The notes under the pieces were generated by a model, which was given only the letters and a program-made list of their open reading frames with translations, ran no database searches and was not told the DNA's origin. 64,000 nt of DNA from an uncultured Clostridia bacterium (GTDB taxonomy: Bacteria; Bacillota; Clostridia; Christensenellales; Borkfalkiaceae). The stretch covers positions 1 through 64,000 of the forward strand of contig CAJFQM010000005.1 in assembly GCA_904419075.1 (NCBI GenBank), written 5' to 3'. Position numbers and translations under genes: made by a program. This document shows positions 51,485 through 59,694 of the stretch, piece after piece (position 1 is the stretch's first letter; every line of letters begins with the position of its first letter).

Positions 51485-53017
51485 ATGTATCCCGCAAGAC
51501 AGACTTTTTTGGTGCTCGGCTTATCCCGTTCGGGTTGCGCCGCGGCGGAATTTTTACTCGAACGAAAAGCAAAGGTATTTATCTACGACGACGTTCCCGG
51601 AGACTCCGTGGAAAAGGCCGCGAAACTGTTAACGGAAAAGGGTGCGGAACGGGTGGAAAAGGACAGACTTTCCCGCATGCACGAAATCTGCGACGCATTG
51701 GTGCTCAGTCCGGGGATTCCCATAGACCATCCCGTGGCGGTGGCGTTCAAGCGCAGCGGAAAGGCGGTCGTGGGGGAGACGGAGCTGGCGGCGAGATATC
51801 TCCGCTGTCCCGTCGTCGCGGTGACGGGAACAAACGGGAAGACCACGACGGTCAGCATGCTGACAAAAATTCTTTCCGAGGGCGGTTACCGTGCGGAGGC
51901 TTGCGGAAATATCGGTTCCCCGATGATCAATTATCTTTCCTTGAAAGAGGACGAAATCGCGGTCGCGGAAATTTCCAGCTTTCAGCTCGAAACTCTGAAT
52001 TCTCTCTGTCCTCACGTGGGAATAGTCCTCAACGTCACGGAGGACCATCTCAACCGCCATTATAACATGGAGAATTACATATTCTTAAAGAGCAAACTTC
52101 TGAAAAACAGTACGGAATCGGAGTATGCCGTTTTGAACTTCGACGACGGAATCGTCAGGAGTTTCGCGGAAAAGACAAAGGCGCGGCTCTTCTATTTTTC
52201 CGTTCGGGAACGGGTTCACGGCGCATATCTCGAAAACGGGGATTTATATTTCTGCGGCGAAAAAATCATGTCCGCGTCCGAACTTCTGACGGACGGATTG
52301 CATAACGTCCAGAATGCCCTTGCGGCGATTGCGGCGGCAAAAATCATGGGCATAAAATCGGACAGCATAGCGAGGTCGCTGGCTTCCTTCAAGGGAATAC
52401 GGCACCGCATCGAGCTCGTGGGGGAAGCGGACGGCGTCAAGTATGTGGACGATTCCAAGGGAACGAACGTAGACGCGACGATTAAAGCGGTCGGGTGCAT
52501 GAAAGAAGAGACGGTGCTCCTGCTCGGCGGAAAAGATAAGGGGTACGATTACGATAAATTATTCGTAAAGCTGAGGACTTCTTCCGTCGTCCATACCGTA
52601 TTATACGGAGAAAATCGTTTCCGGCTTTTTGAAAGCGCTCTCCGCTGCGGGTTCGAGCGCATGACGCTCTGCGAAAATTTCGATTTCGCGGTACGGCTTG
52701 CGAAAATGATAGCCCGCAGGGGGCAGACGGTGCTTTTGAGCCCTGCAAGCGCAAGTTTCGACGAATTCGCAAGTTATGAGGAGAGAGGTGATAAATTTGT
52801 CGCAATCGTTCGTGTCTTCGAAGAGGAAGCCCTTCGCGCAAAGGCAGAAAAACAAAGAGAGGAGCAAACGGCAGAAAGAGCGGAGCAAGGAGAGAACAAC
52901 GGAAAACCTTCGTCCGCAGATGCAAATGAGGGAAACGGCGGAGTCGTTTCGTCCGCAGGTGCGGGTGCAGCCGCTGTCGGAACGGCTTTCGAAGACGAAG
53001 AGGGAACGGTCGAATAG
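51485..53017 (+). CDS. murD: UDP-MurNAc-L-alanine: D-glutamate ligase with acidic tail
   Basis: The 510-residue ligase adds D-Glu. FLVLGLSRSGCAAAEFL is the N-terminal Rossmann block, VVAVTGTNGKTTTVSML the ATP loop, and YVDDSKGTNVDATIKAV the C-terminal domain. The family is about 450 residues. The last 65 residues here (Glu/Ala/Gly-rich, ending FEDEEGTVE) are extra and are encoded by DNA that also encodes the start of FtsW in another frame. GGAAGGAGG lies 6 nt before the ATG. Confidence 0.93.
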   Translation: MYPARQTFLVLGLSRSGCAAAEFLLERKAKVFIYDDVPGDSVEKAAKLLTEKGAERVEKDRLSRMHEICDALVLSPGIPIDHPVAVAFKRSGKAVVGETELAARYLRCPVVAVTGTNGKTTTVSMLTKILSEGGYRAEACGNIGSPMINYLSLKEDEIAVAEISSFQLETLNSLCPHVGIVLNVTEDHLNRHYNMENYIFLKSKLLKNSTESEYAVLNFDDGIVRSFAEKTKARLFYFSVRERVHGAYLENGDLYFCGEKIMSASELLTDGLHNVQNALAAIAAAKIMGIKSDSIARSLASFKGIRHRIELVGEADGVKYVDDSKGTNVDATIKAVGCMKEETVLLLGGKDKGYDYDKLFVKLRTSSVVHTVLYGENRFRLFESALRCGFERMTLCENFDFAVRLAKMIARRGQTVLLSPASASFDEFASYEERGDKFVAIVRVFEEEALRAKAEKQREEQTAERAEQGENNGKPSSADANEGNGGVVSSAGAGAAAVGTAFEDEEGTVE

Positions 53018-54140
53018 AGTAACGGGGGATCTGACCATTCCCGTTCTCACGATTCTCCTTTCCGCCTTCGGCGTTCTCATGGTCTATTCCGCCAGTTCCT
53101 ACACGGCAAAGACGCAGTACGGGGACGAATTTTATTTTATGAAGAAACAGCTTCTCGGTTTCGTCCTCGGCGTCATTGCAATGGGCTTTTTGGCTTTTTT
53201 CGATCATAGAAAACTGAAAAAGATCCGTTACATAGCCCTGATTGTTCCCATGGTGCTTTTAGCGCTCGTCTTCGTGCCGGGTATCGGCAAGAGCAATTAC
53301 GGGGCCACGCGCTGGATCGGTTTCGGAAGCGTCACCATTCAGCCTTCCGAGCTCGCAAAATACGGATTCGTCATCTTCGCTTCGGCATATATGTCCGAAC
53401 ATATGCAAGCCATGCGCACCTTTAAGGGCATGCTTCCCGTTTTAGCCGCGGGCGGCGCTATTTGTGTGCTCATTATTCTCGAACCGAATATGTCGGTTAC
53501 CATGTGTGTGGGACTTTTGATGCTCGCGATGATTTTTCTCGGCGGAATGAAGCTCAGATATTTTCTTTTCATTCTCGTTCCCGCACTCGTCGCGGTTCCC
53601 GTGCTCATCATCATGGAACCGTATCGGCTCCTGCGGCTCAGCGCCTTTATCGATCCGTGGGCGTCTCCGAAAAATGAGGGATATCAGCTTATTCAGTCGC
53701 TGTATGCGCTGGGAAACGGCGGCTGGTTCGGTACGGGACTTTTCCGTTCGCGGCAGAAATACCGCTTTCTGCCTTTCGCGGAAAGCGATTTTATCCTTTC
53801 CATTATCGGAGAAGAATTCGGCTTTGTGGGAATTTTCATCCTGTTTCTCATCTGCGGAGTACTCATCTATAAGGGAATCAAGACCGCGGCGGAAGCGGAC
53901 GATTTCTTCTCCTTTCTGTTGGCTTCGGGAATTACGCTCGTTTACGGCATACAGACGGTGGTAAACGCGCTCGTCGTCAGCGGGACGATACCCCCGACAG
54001 GACTTCCGCTTCCGCTCGTAAGTTCGGGAAATACGTCGCTCATCATCACGATGGCGTCCATGGGAATCCTGTACGGAATTTCGAGAAAAAACGCCATGGC
54101 CCGTAAGGGAATAGAAAGGGTTAACAAACGGCGGCGATAA
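52797..54140 (+). CDS. ftsW: FtsW, SEDS-family peptidoglycan glycosyltransferase
   Basis: The protein (447 residues from TTG 52797) polymerises lipid II at the septum. Ten membrane helices follow residue 80; SEDS motifs are GATRWIGFGSVTIQPSELAKYG, YQLIQSLYALGNGGWFGTGLFRSRQKYRFLP and PTGLPLPLVSSGNTSLI. The first 75 residues are Lys/Arg-rich and unlike normal FtsW. AGAGAGG lies 8 nt before TTG 52797; ATG 52776 has no ribosome binding site. The first 221 bp overlap the murD 3' end out of frame. murG, usual next neighbour, is absent. Confidence 0.9.
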   Translation: MSQSFVSSKRKPFAQRQKNKERSKRQKERSKERTTENLRPQMQMRETAESFRPQVRVQPLSERLSKTKRERSNRVTGDLTIPVLTILLSAFGVLMVYSASSYTAKTQYGDEFYFMKKQLLGFVLGVIAMGFLAFFDHRKLKKIRYIALIVPMVLLALVFVPGIGKSNYGATRWIGFGSVTIQPSELAKYGFVIFASAYMSEHMQAMRTFKGMLPVLAAGGAICVLIILEPNMSVTMCVGLLMLAMIFLGGMKLRYFLFILVPALVAVPVLIIMEPYRLLRLSAFIDPWASPKNEGYQLIQSLYALGNGGWFGTGLFRSRQKYRFLPFAESDFILSIIGEEFGFVGIFILFLICGVLIYKGIKTAAEADDFFSFLLASGITLVYGIQTVVNALVVSGTIPPTGLPLPLVSSGNTSLIITMASMGILYGISRKNAMARKGIERVNKRRR

Positions 54141-54172
54141 TTCATACAATGGAACATAAGGAGTTATATTGT

Positions 54173-55429
54173 ATGGATAAATTTATCATAGAGGGCGGCG
54201 GAAAACTTTACGGCAGAGCGGAAATCCAGTCTGCGAAAAATTCCGTCCTGCCGCTCCTCGCCGCATCTGTTTTAACCGATGAACAAGTGATAATACGAGA
54301 TGTGCCCGCCATCTCGGACGTGGAAAATATGTTGCACATACTAAGCGAACTCGGCTGTGAGATACGCCGGACGACCGACAGTGTAATTATCGATAGCGCG
54401 AACGCAGTTTCCCACGAAATCCCCGCGAGGCTTACAAAGGAACTGCGTTCTTCCGTTTTTATGCTCGGTTCCGTACTCACCCGCTTCCGTCGCGCGAAAA
54501 TCTCCTATCCCGGCGGCTGCGATATAGGGCTCAGACCCATAGACCTGCATCTGTCGGGACTCAAAAGGCTGGACGTAAAAATCGAAGAGGACAACGGTTA
54601 CATATCATGCAGCTGCGACAAGCTCACGGGCGCGGATATTCTTTTGGATTTTCCGAGCGTGGGCGCCACGGAAAACATTATTCTCGCCGCGGTCAAGGCG
54701 GAAGGAACCACGGTCATACGGAATGCGGCCAAAGAGCCGGAAATCGTGGATCTGCAAAATTTCCTCAATAAAATGGGCGGAAAAATCAGCGGAGCCGGCG
54801 GAAGTACGGTGATCGTGGAAGGCGTCGGAAAACTGCACGGCGTGGAATACACTCCGATCAAGGACAGAATAGAAGCCGGAACTTTTTTAATCGCGGCGGC
54901 GTCCTGCGGCGGAGAAATCGAGATGGAGGGAGTCCCTCAGGAAAATATTGCGGCGCTTTTGCACAAATTGCGCGAAAACGGTTGCAAAATACATATAAAA
55001 AATGATAAAATAACATTGAAAAGCAACGGGCGCCTCCGCGCCGCGGAGCTGATAGAAACGACGCCCTTTCCCGGTTTCCCCACCGATTTGCAGGCGCAGT
55101 TTTCCGCACTCGCCTGTACGGCCGCGGGAACTACGTTGGTCGTGGAAAATCTTTTTGAAACCCGATATAAATACGCGGGCGAGCTCAAACGCATGGGGGC
55201 GGATATCACGGTTCGGGGGAGAAACGCGGTCATTCGGGGCGTAGAAAAACTTCACGGCGCGTGCGTGACGGCGGGCGATCTTCGCGGCGGTGCGGCTCTC
55301 GTGATTGCAGCTCTGAAAGCGGAAGGTGAAAGTTCCGTGGTCGATTTGTCCCACGTCGACAGAGGTTATGCGGATTTCGAATATAAATTAAAAAAGCTCG
55401 GCGCCCGAATTCGTAGGGTGCGAGTGTAG
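54173..55429 (+). CDS. murA: UDP-N-acetylglucosamine 1-carboxyvinyltransferase
   Basis: The 418-residue enzyme commits UDP-GlcNAc to peptidoglycan using PEP. The catalytic Cys is Cys116 in PGGCDIGLRP, the residue attacked by fosfomycin; SAKNSVLPLLAASVL near the N-terminus holds the Lys-Asn pair. PSVGATENIILAAVKAEG and DRIEAGTFLIAAA are typical. The start at 54173 follows AAGGAG at 9 nt; an ATG at 54149 is upstream of that site. It takes the place murG or murB would have in other dcw clusters. Confidence 0.95.
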   Translation: MDKFIIEGGGKLYGRAEIQSAKNSVLPLLAASVLTDEQVIIRDVPAISDVENMLHILSELGCEIRRTTDSVIIDSANAVSHEIPARLTKELRSSVFMLGSVLTRFRRAKISYPGGCDIGLRPIDLHLSGLKRLDVKIEEDNGYISCSCDKLTGADILLDFPSVGATENIILAAVKAEGTTVIRNAAKEPEIVDLQNFLNKMGGKISGAGGSTVIVEGVGKLHGVEYTPIKDRIEAGTFLIAAASCGGEIEMEGVPQENIAALLHKLRENGCKIHIKNDKITLKSNGRLRAAELIETTPFPGFPTDLQAQFSALACTAAGTTLVVENLFETRYKYAGELKRMGADITVRGRNAVIRGVEKLHGACVTAGDLRGGAALVIAALKAEGESSVVDLSHVDRGYADFEYKLKKLGARIRRVRV

Positions 55430-55472
55430 TCCTTTCCCGCCCGTATGGGGAAGGGCGGGAAAGGAAAGCAAA

Positions 55473-56261
55473 ATGCACAAGAAAAACGTAATTGCAATTA
55501 TATTGACGGCGGTGATTTTCGTCGCGGCCGCCGTGCTCGGCGTCTCGACCGTTTATCGGGTGAATTCCGTCACTTTAAACGTCTCCTTCGTTTCGGAGGC
55601 GGCGAAAGCCGAGGCGGACGAGCTTCAAAAACTCCTTTTGAAACGTTATGAAGACGAGAGCATTTTTTCCGTAAAGGAAAACGACGCGGAGGAAGACTTT
55701 GCGCAATTTCCCTATTTTCGCATGACTTCTTTCAAAAAGGCCTATCCCAATCGGTTGGTGATTTCCGCTTCGGAAGATACGGAGGTGTTTGCCGTAGAAA
55801 ATGAAGGGGAATATTATATCCTCGGCGCGGACGGAACGGTTTTGGGGATTCGCGGCGATGCCTCCAACCGTTCGGACGGGGCGGACAACATCATCGTCAG
55901 GGGACTTACCGCTTCGGGCGAACGCGGAGAAATCCTCGGCGGCGACGAGTGTATTCCGCAACTTTTAGCCGTTTTTGAGACGCTTTCGGATATTTGGGGC
56001 GGAACGAGAAGCAATGTCGTTTCCGTCGAGGTCGTGCGGCCGACGACGTCTGCGGAAGATACGTATTTTTGTTTTATGATGCGGGAGGGCGTCAAGGCAT
56101 ATATTCGTAATCCGGGAAATCTGACCGTCGTCAAAGCCGAGAAATTCGCGGAATTTTATCTCTCTTTGGAGGATACGGAAAGACTGGGGGGCAGGATTGA
56201 GGTGACCGACGATGCCGTAAATCCCGGAAATGTGAGGGTATTTTATCTGAAAAACGATTAA
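55473..56261 (+). CDS. ftsQ: FtsQ/DivIB-like division protein
   Basis: The 262-residue protein has a short cytosolic start, one membrane helix (residues 6-28) and a POTRA-like region (VNSVTLNVSFVSEAAKAEADELQKLLLKRY ... FRMTSFKKAYPNRLVISASE) followed by a beta domain. Sequence similarity to FtsQ is weak; topology and position before ftsA carry the call. It bridges FtsL/DivIC with the septal synthases. GGAAAG precedes the ATG. A terminator follows, ending the long mraZ-ftsQ transcript. Confidence 0.8.
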   Translation: MHKKNVIAIILTAVIFVAAAVLGVSTVYRVNSVTLNVSFVSEAAKAEADELQKLLLKRYEDESIFSVKENDAEEDFAQFPYFRMTSFKKAYPNRLVISASEDTEVFAVENEGEYYILGADGTVLGIRGDASNRSDGADNIIVRGLTASGERGEILGGDECIPQLLAVFETLSDIWGGTRSNVVSVEVVRPTTSAEDTYFCFMMREGVKAYIRNPGNLTVVKAEKFAEFYLSLEDTERLGGRIEVTDDAVNPGNVRVFYLKND

Positions 56262-56283
56262 AAACGTACATGCTCCCTTGAAA

Positions 56284-56309
56284 AACGCGGCTGAGGCCGC
56301 GTTTTTTTG
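56284..56309 (+). terminator. Terminator of the mraZ-ftsQ operon
   Basis: AACGCGGC-TGAG-GCCGCGTT and a T-run of seven. Confidence 0.92.
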
Positions 56310-56328
56310 CGTTTTTTCTTTCAATCCG

Positions 56329-56357
56329 TTGACATTGCCTTATAAATAGTGTATAAT
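56329..56357 (+). promoter_or_regulatory. Perfect consensus promoter of ftsA-ftsZ
   Basis: TTGACA (56329-56334), 17 bp, TATAAT (56352-56357), just after the terminator. ftsAZ is therefore expressed separately from the wall genes. Confidence 0.9.
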
Positions 56358-56407
56358 AAAGAAAATATATTTTTTCACGGTAACGTTTTACGGAGCAGAA
56401 GAAAATT

Positions 56408-57592
56408 ATGAGTAACGAAAGCGTCGCTGTTTTGGATATACGTTCGTACGAAGTCACTTTCCTCATCGGGGCGAAAGGCGTCAACGGGACGTTCGTATTC
56501 CGCGGCAGCAGAAGCGAAAAATACGAGGGGTATTCTTCGGACGGGTTTTTAGATGCGGCGTCTTTTCGCCGCGCGGTCATTTCCGCCGTCACCTCCGTAA
56601 GTCAAAATTACGAGGGGACTATCAAGGAAATATACGTGGGGGTTCCCACGGCCTTTACAAAGGTATACACCAAAGGACATACGATTTCTTTCCCTTCCAA
56701 ACGGAAAATTTCCGTTCAGGAAATAGATGCGCTCTACGAGAGCGGACTTAACGAGCTTTTGGCTCCCGGACGTTGTATCCGCCGTTCGGATATGTATTTT
56801 GCCTTGGGGGATAACCGAAAATATTTCAATGCTTCCGAGCTTTGCGGGATTCCTACCGCTTCGCTGAAAGGCGCGTTGTGTTATTATTTCGTGTCCGACG
56901 AATTTTACGACGCGGCGGATTCGGTATTGAAAGAACTCGGTTTTGAAAATGTGCATTTCATTCCTCAATCGCTGTCGGAGGCAAATTATTTGCTTTCCGA
57001 AAAAATGCGGGAGGGGTATGCGTTTCTGCTCGACATGGGCTTTCTTTCCAGTTCCGTCTCGGTCGTATACGGAAACGGGATCGTGCATGAAGAATCCTTC
57101 GACTGCGGACTCGGATACATTCTCGTTTCCCTGATGCAGGGATTAGGGGTGGATTATGAAACGGCGGAGGAGATTCTTTCTTCGGCCAATGTTTCGGGCG
57201 GTGCGGTTTCCAAAGATCTGATGTGGACAGACGGCAGCGGCGCGGCCTATTCCGTTCGGGAAATTAACGAAATCGTCAAGTACGGATTGGACGAGCTTTG
57301 CGAGAGTGTGGACAAATTTTTTGAAAAATATTATCGAGATAAGAGTACGATGGGATTTGCGGCCAATCCGCTCTCCGTGACGGGCGAGGGGATCGGCGGT
57401 ATCAAAGGGGCCGCGGAACATATTTCCAAACGCCTGAGTCGTATGACGGAAATCGTCTGTCCGGATCTTCCCTATTACGACAAACCGTTGTTTTCGTCGA
57501 GAATCGCCCTGCTGGCTACGGCGCTTTCCGATAAAAAGAAGAGCGGATTGCTCTATAAAATTTTCAACATTTTCGGAGGAAAAAACAAATGA
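56408..57592 (+). CDS. ftsA: Divergent FtsA-like cell division ATPase
   Basis: The 394-residue actin-fold protein tethers FtsZ to the membrane. VAVLDIRSYEVTFLIGAKG is a degenerate phosphate-1 loop, FLLDMGFLSSSVSVVYGNGIVHEESFDCGLGYI the phosphate-2 region, and VTGEGIGGIKGAAEHISKRL the adenosine loop. The end GLLYKIFNIFGG forms an amphipathic membrane helix. It is strongly diverged from FtsA of model species, including Ser/Arg for canonical Gly/Thr near the N-terminus, so nucleotide use may differ. It overlaps ftsZ by 4 bp. Confidence 0.85.
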   Translation: MSNESVAVLDIRSYEVTFLIGAKGVNGTFVFRGSRSEKYEGYSSDGFLDAASFRRAVISAVTSVSQNYEGTIKEIYVGVPTAFTKVYTKGHTISFPSKRKISVQEIDALYESGLNELLAPGRCIRRSDMYFALGDNRKYFNASELCGIPTASLKGALCYYFVSDEFYDAADSVLKELGFENVHFIPQSLSEANYLLSEKMREGYAFLLDMGFLSSSVSVVYGNGIVHEESFDCGLGYILVSLMQGLGVDYETAEEILSSANVSGGAVSKDLMWTDGSGAAYSVREINEIVKYGLDELCESVDKFFEKYYRDKSTMGFAANPLSVTGEGIGGIKGAAEHISKRLSRMTEIVCPDLPYYDKPLFSSRIALLATALSDKKKSGLLYKIFNIFGGKNK

Positions 57593-59196
57593 TCAATAAT
57601 TTCGGGGATAACGATAATTTTGGCGCAGGCTACGGCTTCGGATCTTACGAACAGTCGTCTTCGGCCTCGCAGGAACCTGTGGCGAACAATCTTTCCGGCG
57701 TCGCAAAGATTAAAGTCATCGGCGTCGGCGGCGCGGGAAACAATGCCGTGAACAGATTGATTGAATCGGGTTTGAAAAGTGCGGAATATATCGTCGTCAA
57801 CACGGATAATCAGGCTTTGGCGCGTTCAAAAGCTACAAATCGTATACAAATCGGCATCAAACTGACGAAGGGACTCGGAGCCGGCGCGGATCCTTCCGTG
57901 GGAAAAGCTGCCGCCGAAGAGAGCAAAGATACCATTCAGAACGCATTGAAAGATACCGACCTCCTGTTTATTACGGCCGGAATGGGCGGAGGAACGGGTA
58001 CGGGTGCTGCGCCCGTTATTGCGAAAATCGCAAAGGACATGAAAATTCTTACGGTCGCCGTCGTCACGCTGCCCTTTACCTTTGAAGCCAAACGCAGAAT
58101 GGACAACGCAGTGGGCGGCGTGGAGGATCTCCGTAAATCGGTCGACTCCATCATTATCATTCCAAACGATAAAATCCGCGAAGTGGTGCCGAAGGGAACT
58201 CCCTTTCCCGAAGCGCTCAAAGTGGCGGACGAAGTTCTTCGTCAGGGTATCCGCGGCATAGCGGAACTTATCGTCAATCCTTCTCTCATCAATCTCGACT
58301 TCGCGGACGTCAGGACGACTCTCAAAGCGCGCGGTCTTGCCCACATGGGTATCGGCGTCGCCAAGGGAGAAAAGAGAATTTCCGATGCGGTTCGTTGCGC
58401 CGTTTGCAGTCCGCTCCTCAATACGACGATCGAGGGTGCGAGCTCGGTCATTCTCAACGTCGTCGGCGGCAAAGATCTCTCTTTGGATGAGGTTTGGATG
58501 GCGGCCGACCTCGTAAAGGGGGTCATCGATTTTTCCGCGAACGTCATTTTCGGTGCCTGCATCGACGAAAATATGTCGGACGAAGTAGAAGTGGTCATCA
58601 TTGCGACGGGTTTCCCGGCAGGCGGTCAGACGGTAACGGGAACGGAAGATCGTTCCGCGACTGCACGCAAGGTTTCTTCGCTCTCCGAAAAAATAGACAG
58701 AGCTTATAACAACGGAATGGGAGGAGCCAACATGGCAGGCGGCGCACCCGTTCCCCCCAATCAGTCGTTCTCTTATCCTTCGTCCGCTTCCGCTCAGACT
58801 CCGCCGACGAATACAAGCGGAAACTATAATGTTTATGCGCAAAGCGGAATGGGATACGGGGCGCCTTCCGTGCCGCAGCAGCCCGTACAGAACAGCGGAT
58901 ATACACAAAATCTTTACGGACAGCAGCAGCCTACGTCTCCCTACGGAATGCCGAATACGGCTGCGCCTTATCCGACGAGTCCGAACTCAATGGGGTATCG
59001 TCAACCTGCGCCGCAGGACGGATACGGCATGCCCGCTTATGGAGAAATGCCGCAACAGCCGCGCGATTTTAACGGTTCTTTTGAACCGGGCGATCCTTTG
59101 CCCGATCCCGCTCGGGCGGCAATGCAGGAACCGGACAGAAAACATCGGCCCAAATTCGTAGATTATTTTATCAAGAAAAATTCCGATAATAAATAA
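57589..59196 (+). CDS. ftsZ: FtsZ, tubulin-like division GTPase with long linker
   Basis: The 535-residue protein polymerises into the Z ring. IKVIGVGGAGNNAVNRLIESG begins the GTPase domain, GMGGGTGTGAAPV (about 131-143) is the tubulin signature, and NLDFADV is the T7 synergy loop. After residue 370 comes about 145 residues rich in Pro, Gln, Tyr, Gly and Asn, then the terminal peptide RPKFVDYFIKK, which would contact FtsA. Canonical FtsZ is 350-400 residues, so the linker is very long. GGAGG lies before the ATG, inside the end of ftsA. Confidence 0.96.
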   Translation: MINNFGDNDNFGAGYGFGSYEQSSSASQEPVANNLSGVAKIKVIGVGGAGNNAVNRLIESGLKSAEYIVVNTDNQALARSKATNRIQIGIKLTKGLGAGADPSVGKAAAEESKDTIQNALKDTDLLFITAGMGGGTGTGAAPVIAKIAKDMKILTVAVVTLPFTFEAKRRMDNAVGGVEDLRKSVDSIIIIPNDKIREVVPKGTPFPEALKVADEVLRQGIRGIAELIVNPSLINLDFADVRTTLKARGLAHMGIGVAKGEKRISDAVRCAVCSPLLNTTIEGASSVILNVVGGKDLSLDEVWMAADLVKGVIDFSANVIFGACIDENMSDEVEVVIIATGFPAGGQTVTGTEDRSATARKVSSLSEKIDRAYNNGMGGANMAGGAPVPPNQSFSYPSSASAQTPPTNTSGNYNVYAQSGMGYGAPSVPQQPVQNSGYTQNLYGQQQPTSPYGMPNTAAPYPTSPNSMGYRQPAPQDGYGMPAYGEMPQQPRDFNGSFEPGDPLPDPARAAMQEPDRKHRPKFVDYFIKKNSDNK

Positions 59197-59210
59197 TTTT
59201 AGAGATGAAA

Positions 59211-59243
59211 GAAGGGGCACCTGCGAACCGCAGGTGCCCCTTC
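59211..59243. terminator. Inverted repeat between ftsZ and spoVG
   Basis: Exact 13-bp stem GAAGGGGCACCTG / CAGGTGCCCCTTC with a 7-nt loop between convergent genes. T-runs are weak on both sides, so termination may be partial. Confidence 0.65.
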
Positions 59244-59278
59244 AAGGAAGAATAAATCAGATATGAGAGTAAACGTTG

Positions 59279-59548
59279 TTAACCGGCGCTTTCCGCCATT
59301 TTGTCGGAATAAGCCTGTACGAGGACGGTTTTGAGCATTTCCCGAGTTTCGGTATTGATGGGATGAGCGACGTCTTTATAGATTCCGTCCGCCGATTTAC
59401 GGCTGGGCATCATTACAAAAAGCCCTCTGTTGCCTTCCAAAATTTTTATATCATGCACGACGAAACATTCGTCTATCGTAATCGAGGCGACTGCTTTCAA
59501 TTTGCCCGCCGCTTCTACGATTTTTATTCTTATATCCGAAATTTTCAT
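59279..59548 (-). CDS. spoVG: SpoVG, RNA-binding regulatory protein
   Basis: The 89-residue protein starts MKISDIRIKIVEAAGKLKAVASITID and includes the conserved FVMMPSRKSADGIYKDVAHPIN block. SpoVG binds RNA and DNA and modulates division, sporulation and envelope genes in Bacillota. Length is normal. It is oriented against the division cluster and divergent from murC. The ATG is preceded by GAGAG. Confidence 0.96.
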   Translation of the reverse strand: MKISDIRIKIVEAAGKLKAVASITIDECFVVHDIKILEGNRGLFVMMPSRKSADGIYKDVAHPINTETREMLKTVLVQAYSDKMAESAG

Positions 59549-59580
59549 AATATATATTCTCTCTATCGATATTTTTAATT

Positions 59581-59609
59581 ATTTTATCATATATTATTAT
59601 AAAATTCAA
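59581..59609 (-). promoter_or_regulatory. Promoter of spoVG
   Basis: TTGAAT (59604-59609), 17 bp, TAAAAT (59581-59586) on the minus strand, in a very A/T-rich region shared with murC. Confidence 0.6.
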
Positions 59610-59638
59610 GTATTTTCTATAATTTTTTTTAATTCGGC

Positions 59639-59669
59639 TATAATAATATGCGATAACAGTCATAACTGT
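59639..59669 (+). promoter_or_regulatory. Putative -10 box and dyad before murC
   Basis: TATAAT at 59639-59644 without a good -35, followed by ACAGT-CATA-ACTGT (59656-59669), an exact 5-bp dyad near the likely transcription start. Confidence 0.4.
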
Positions 59670-59694
59670 AATTTATAGTTCATATAAATACAGC

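Noticed and set aside
57826..58908. Minus-strand open frame of 360 codons
   Set aside because: Antisense to ftsZ and without start signals.
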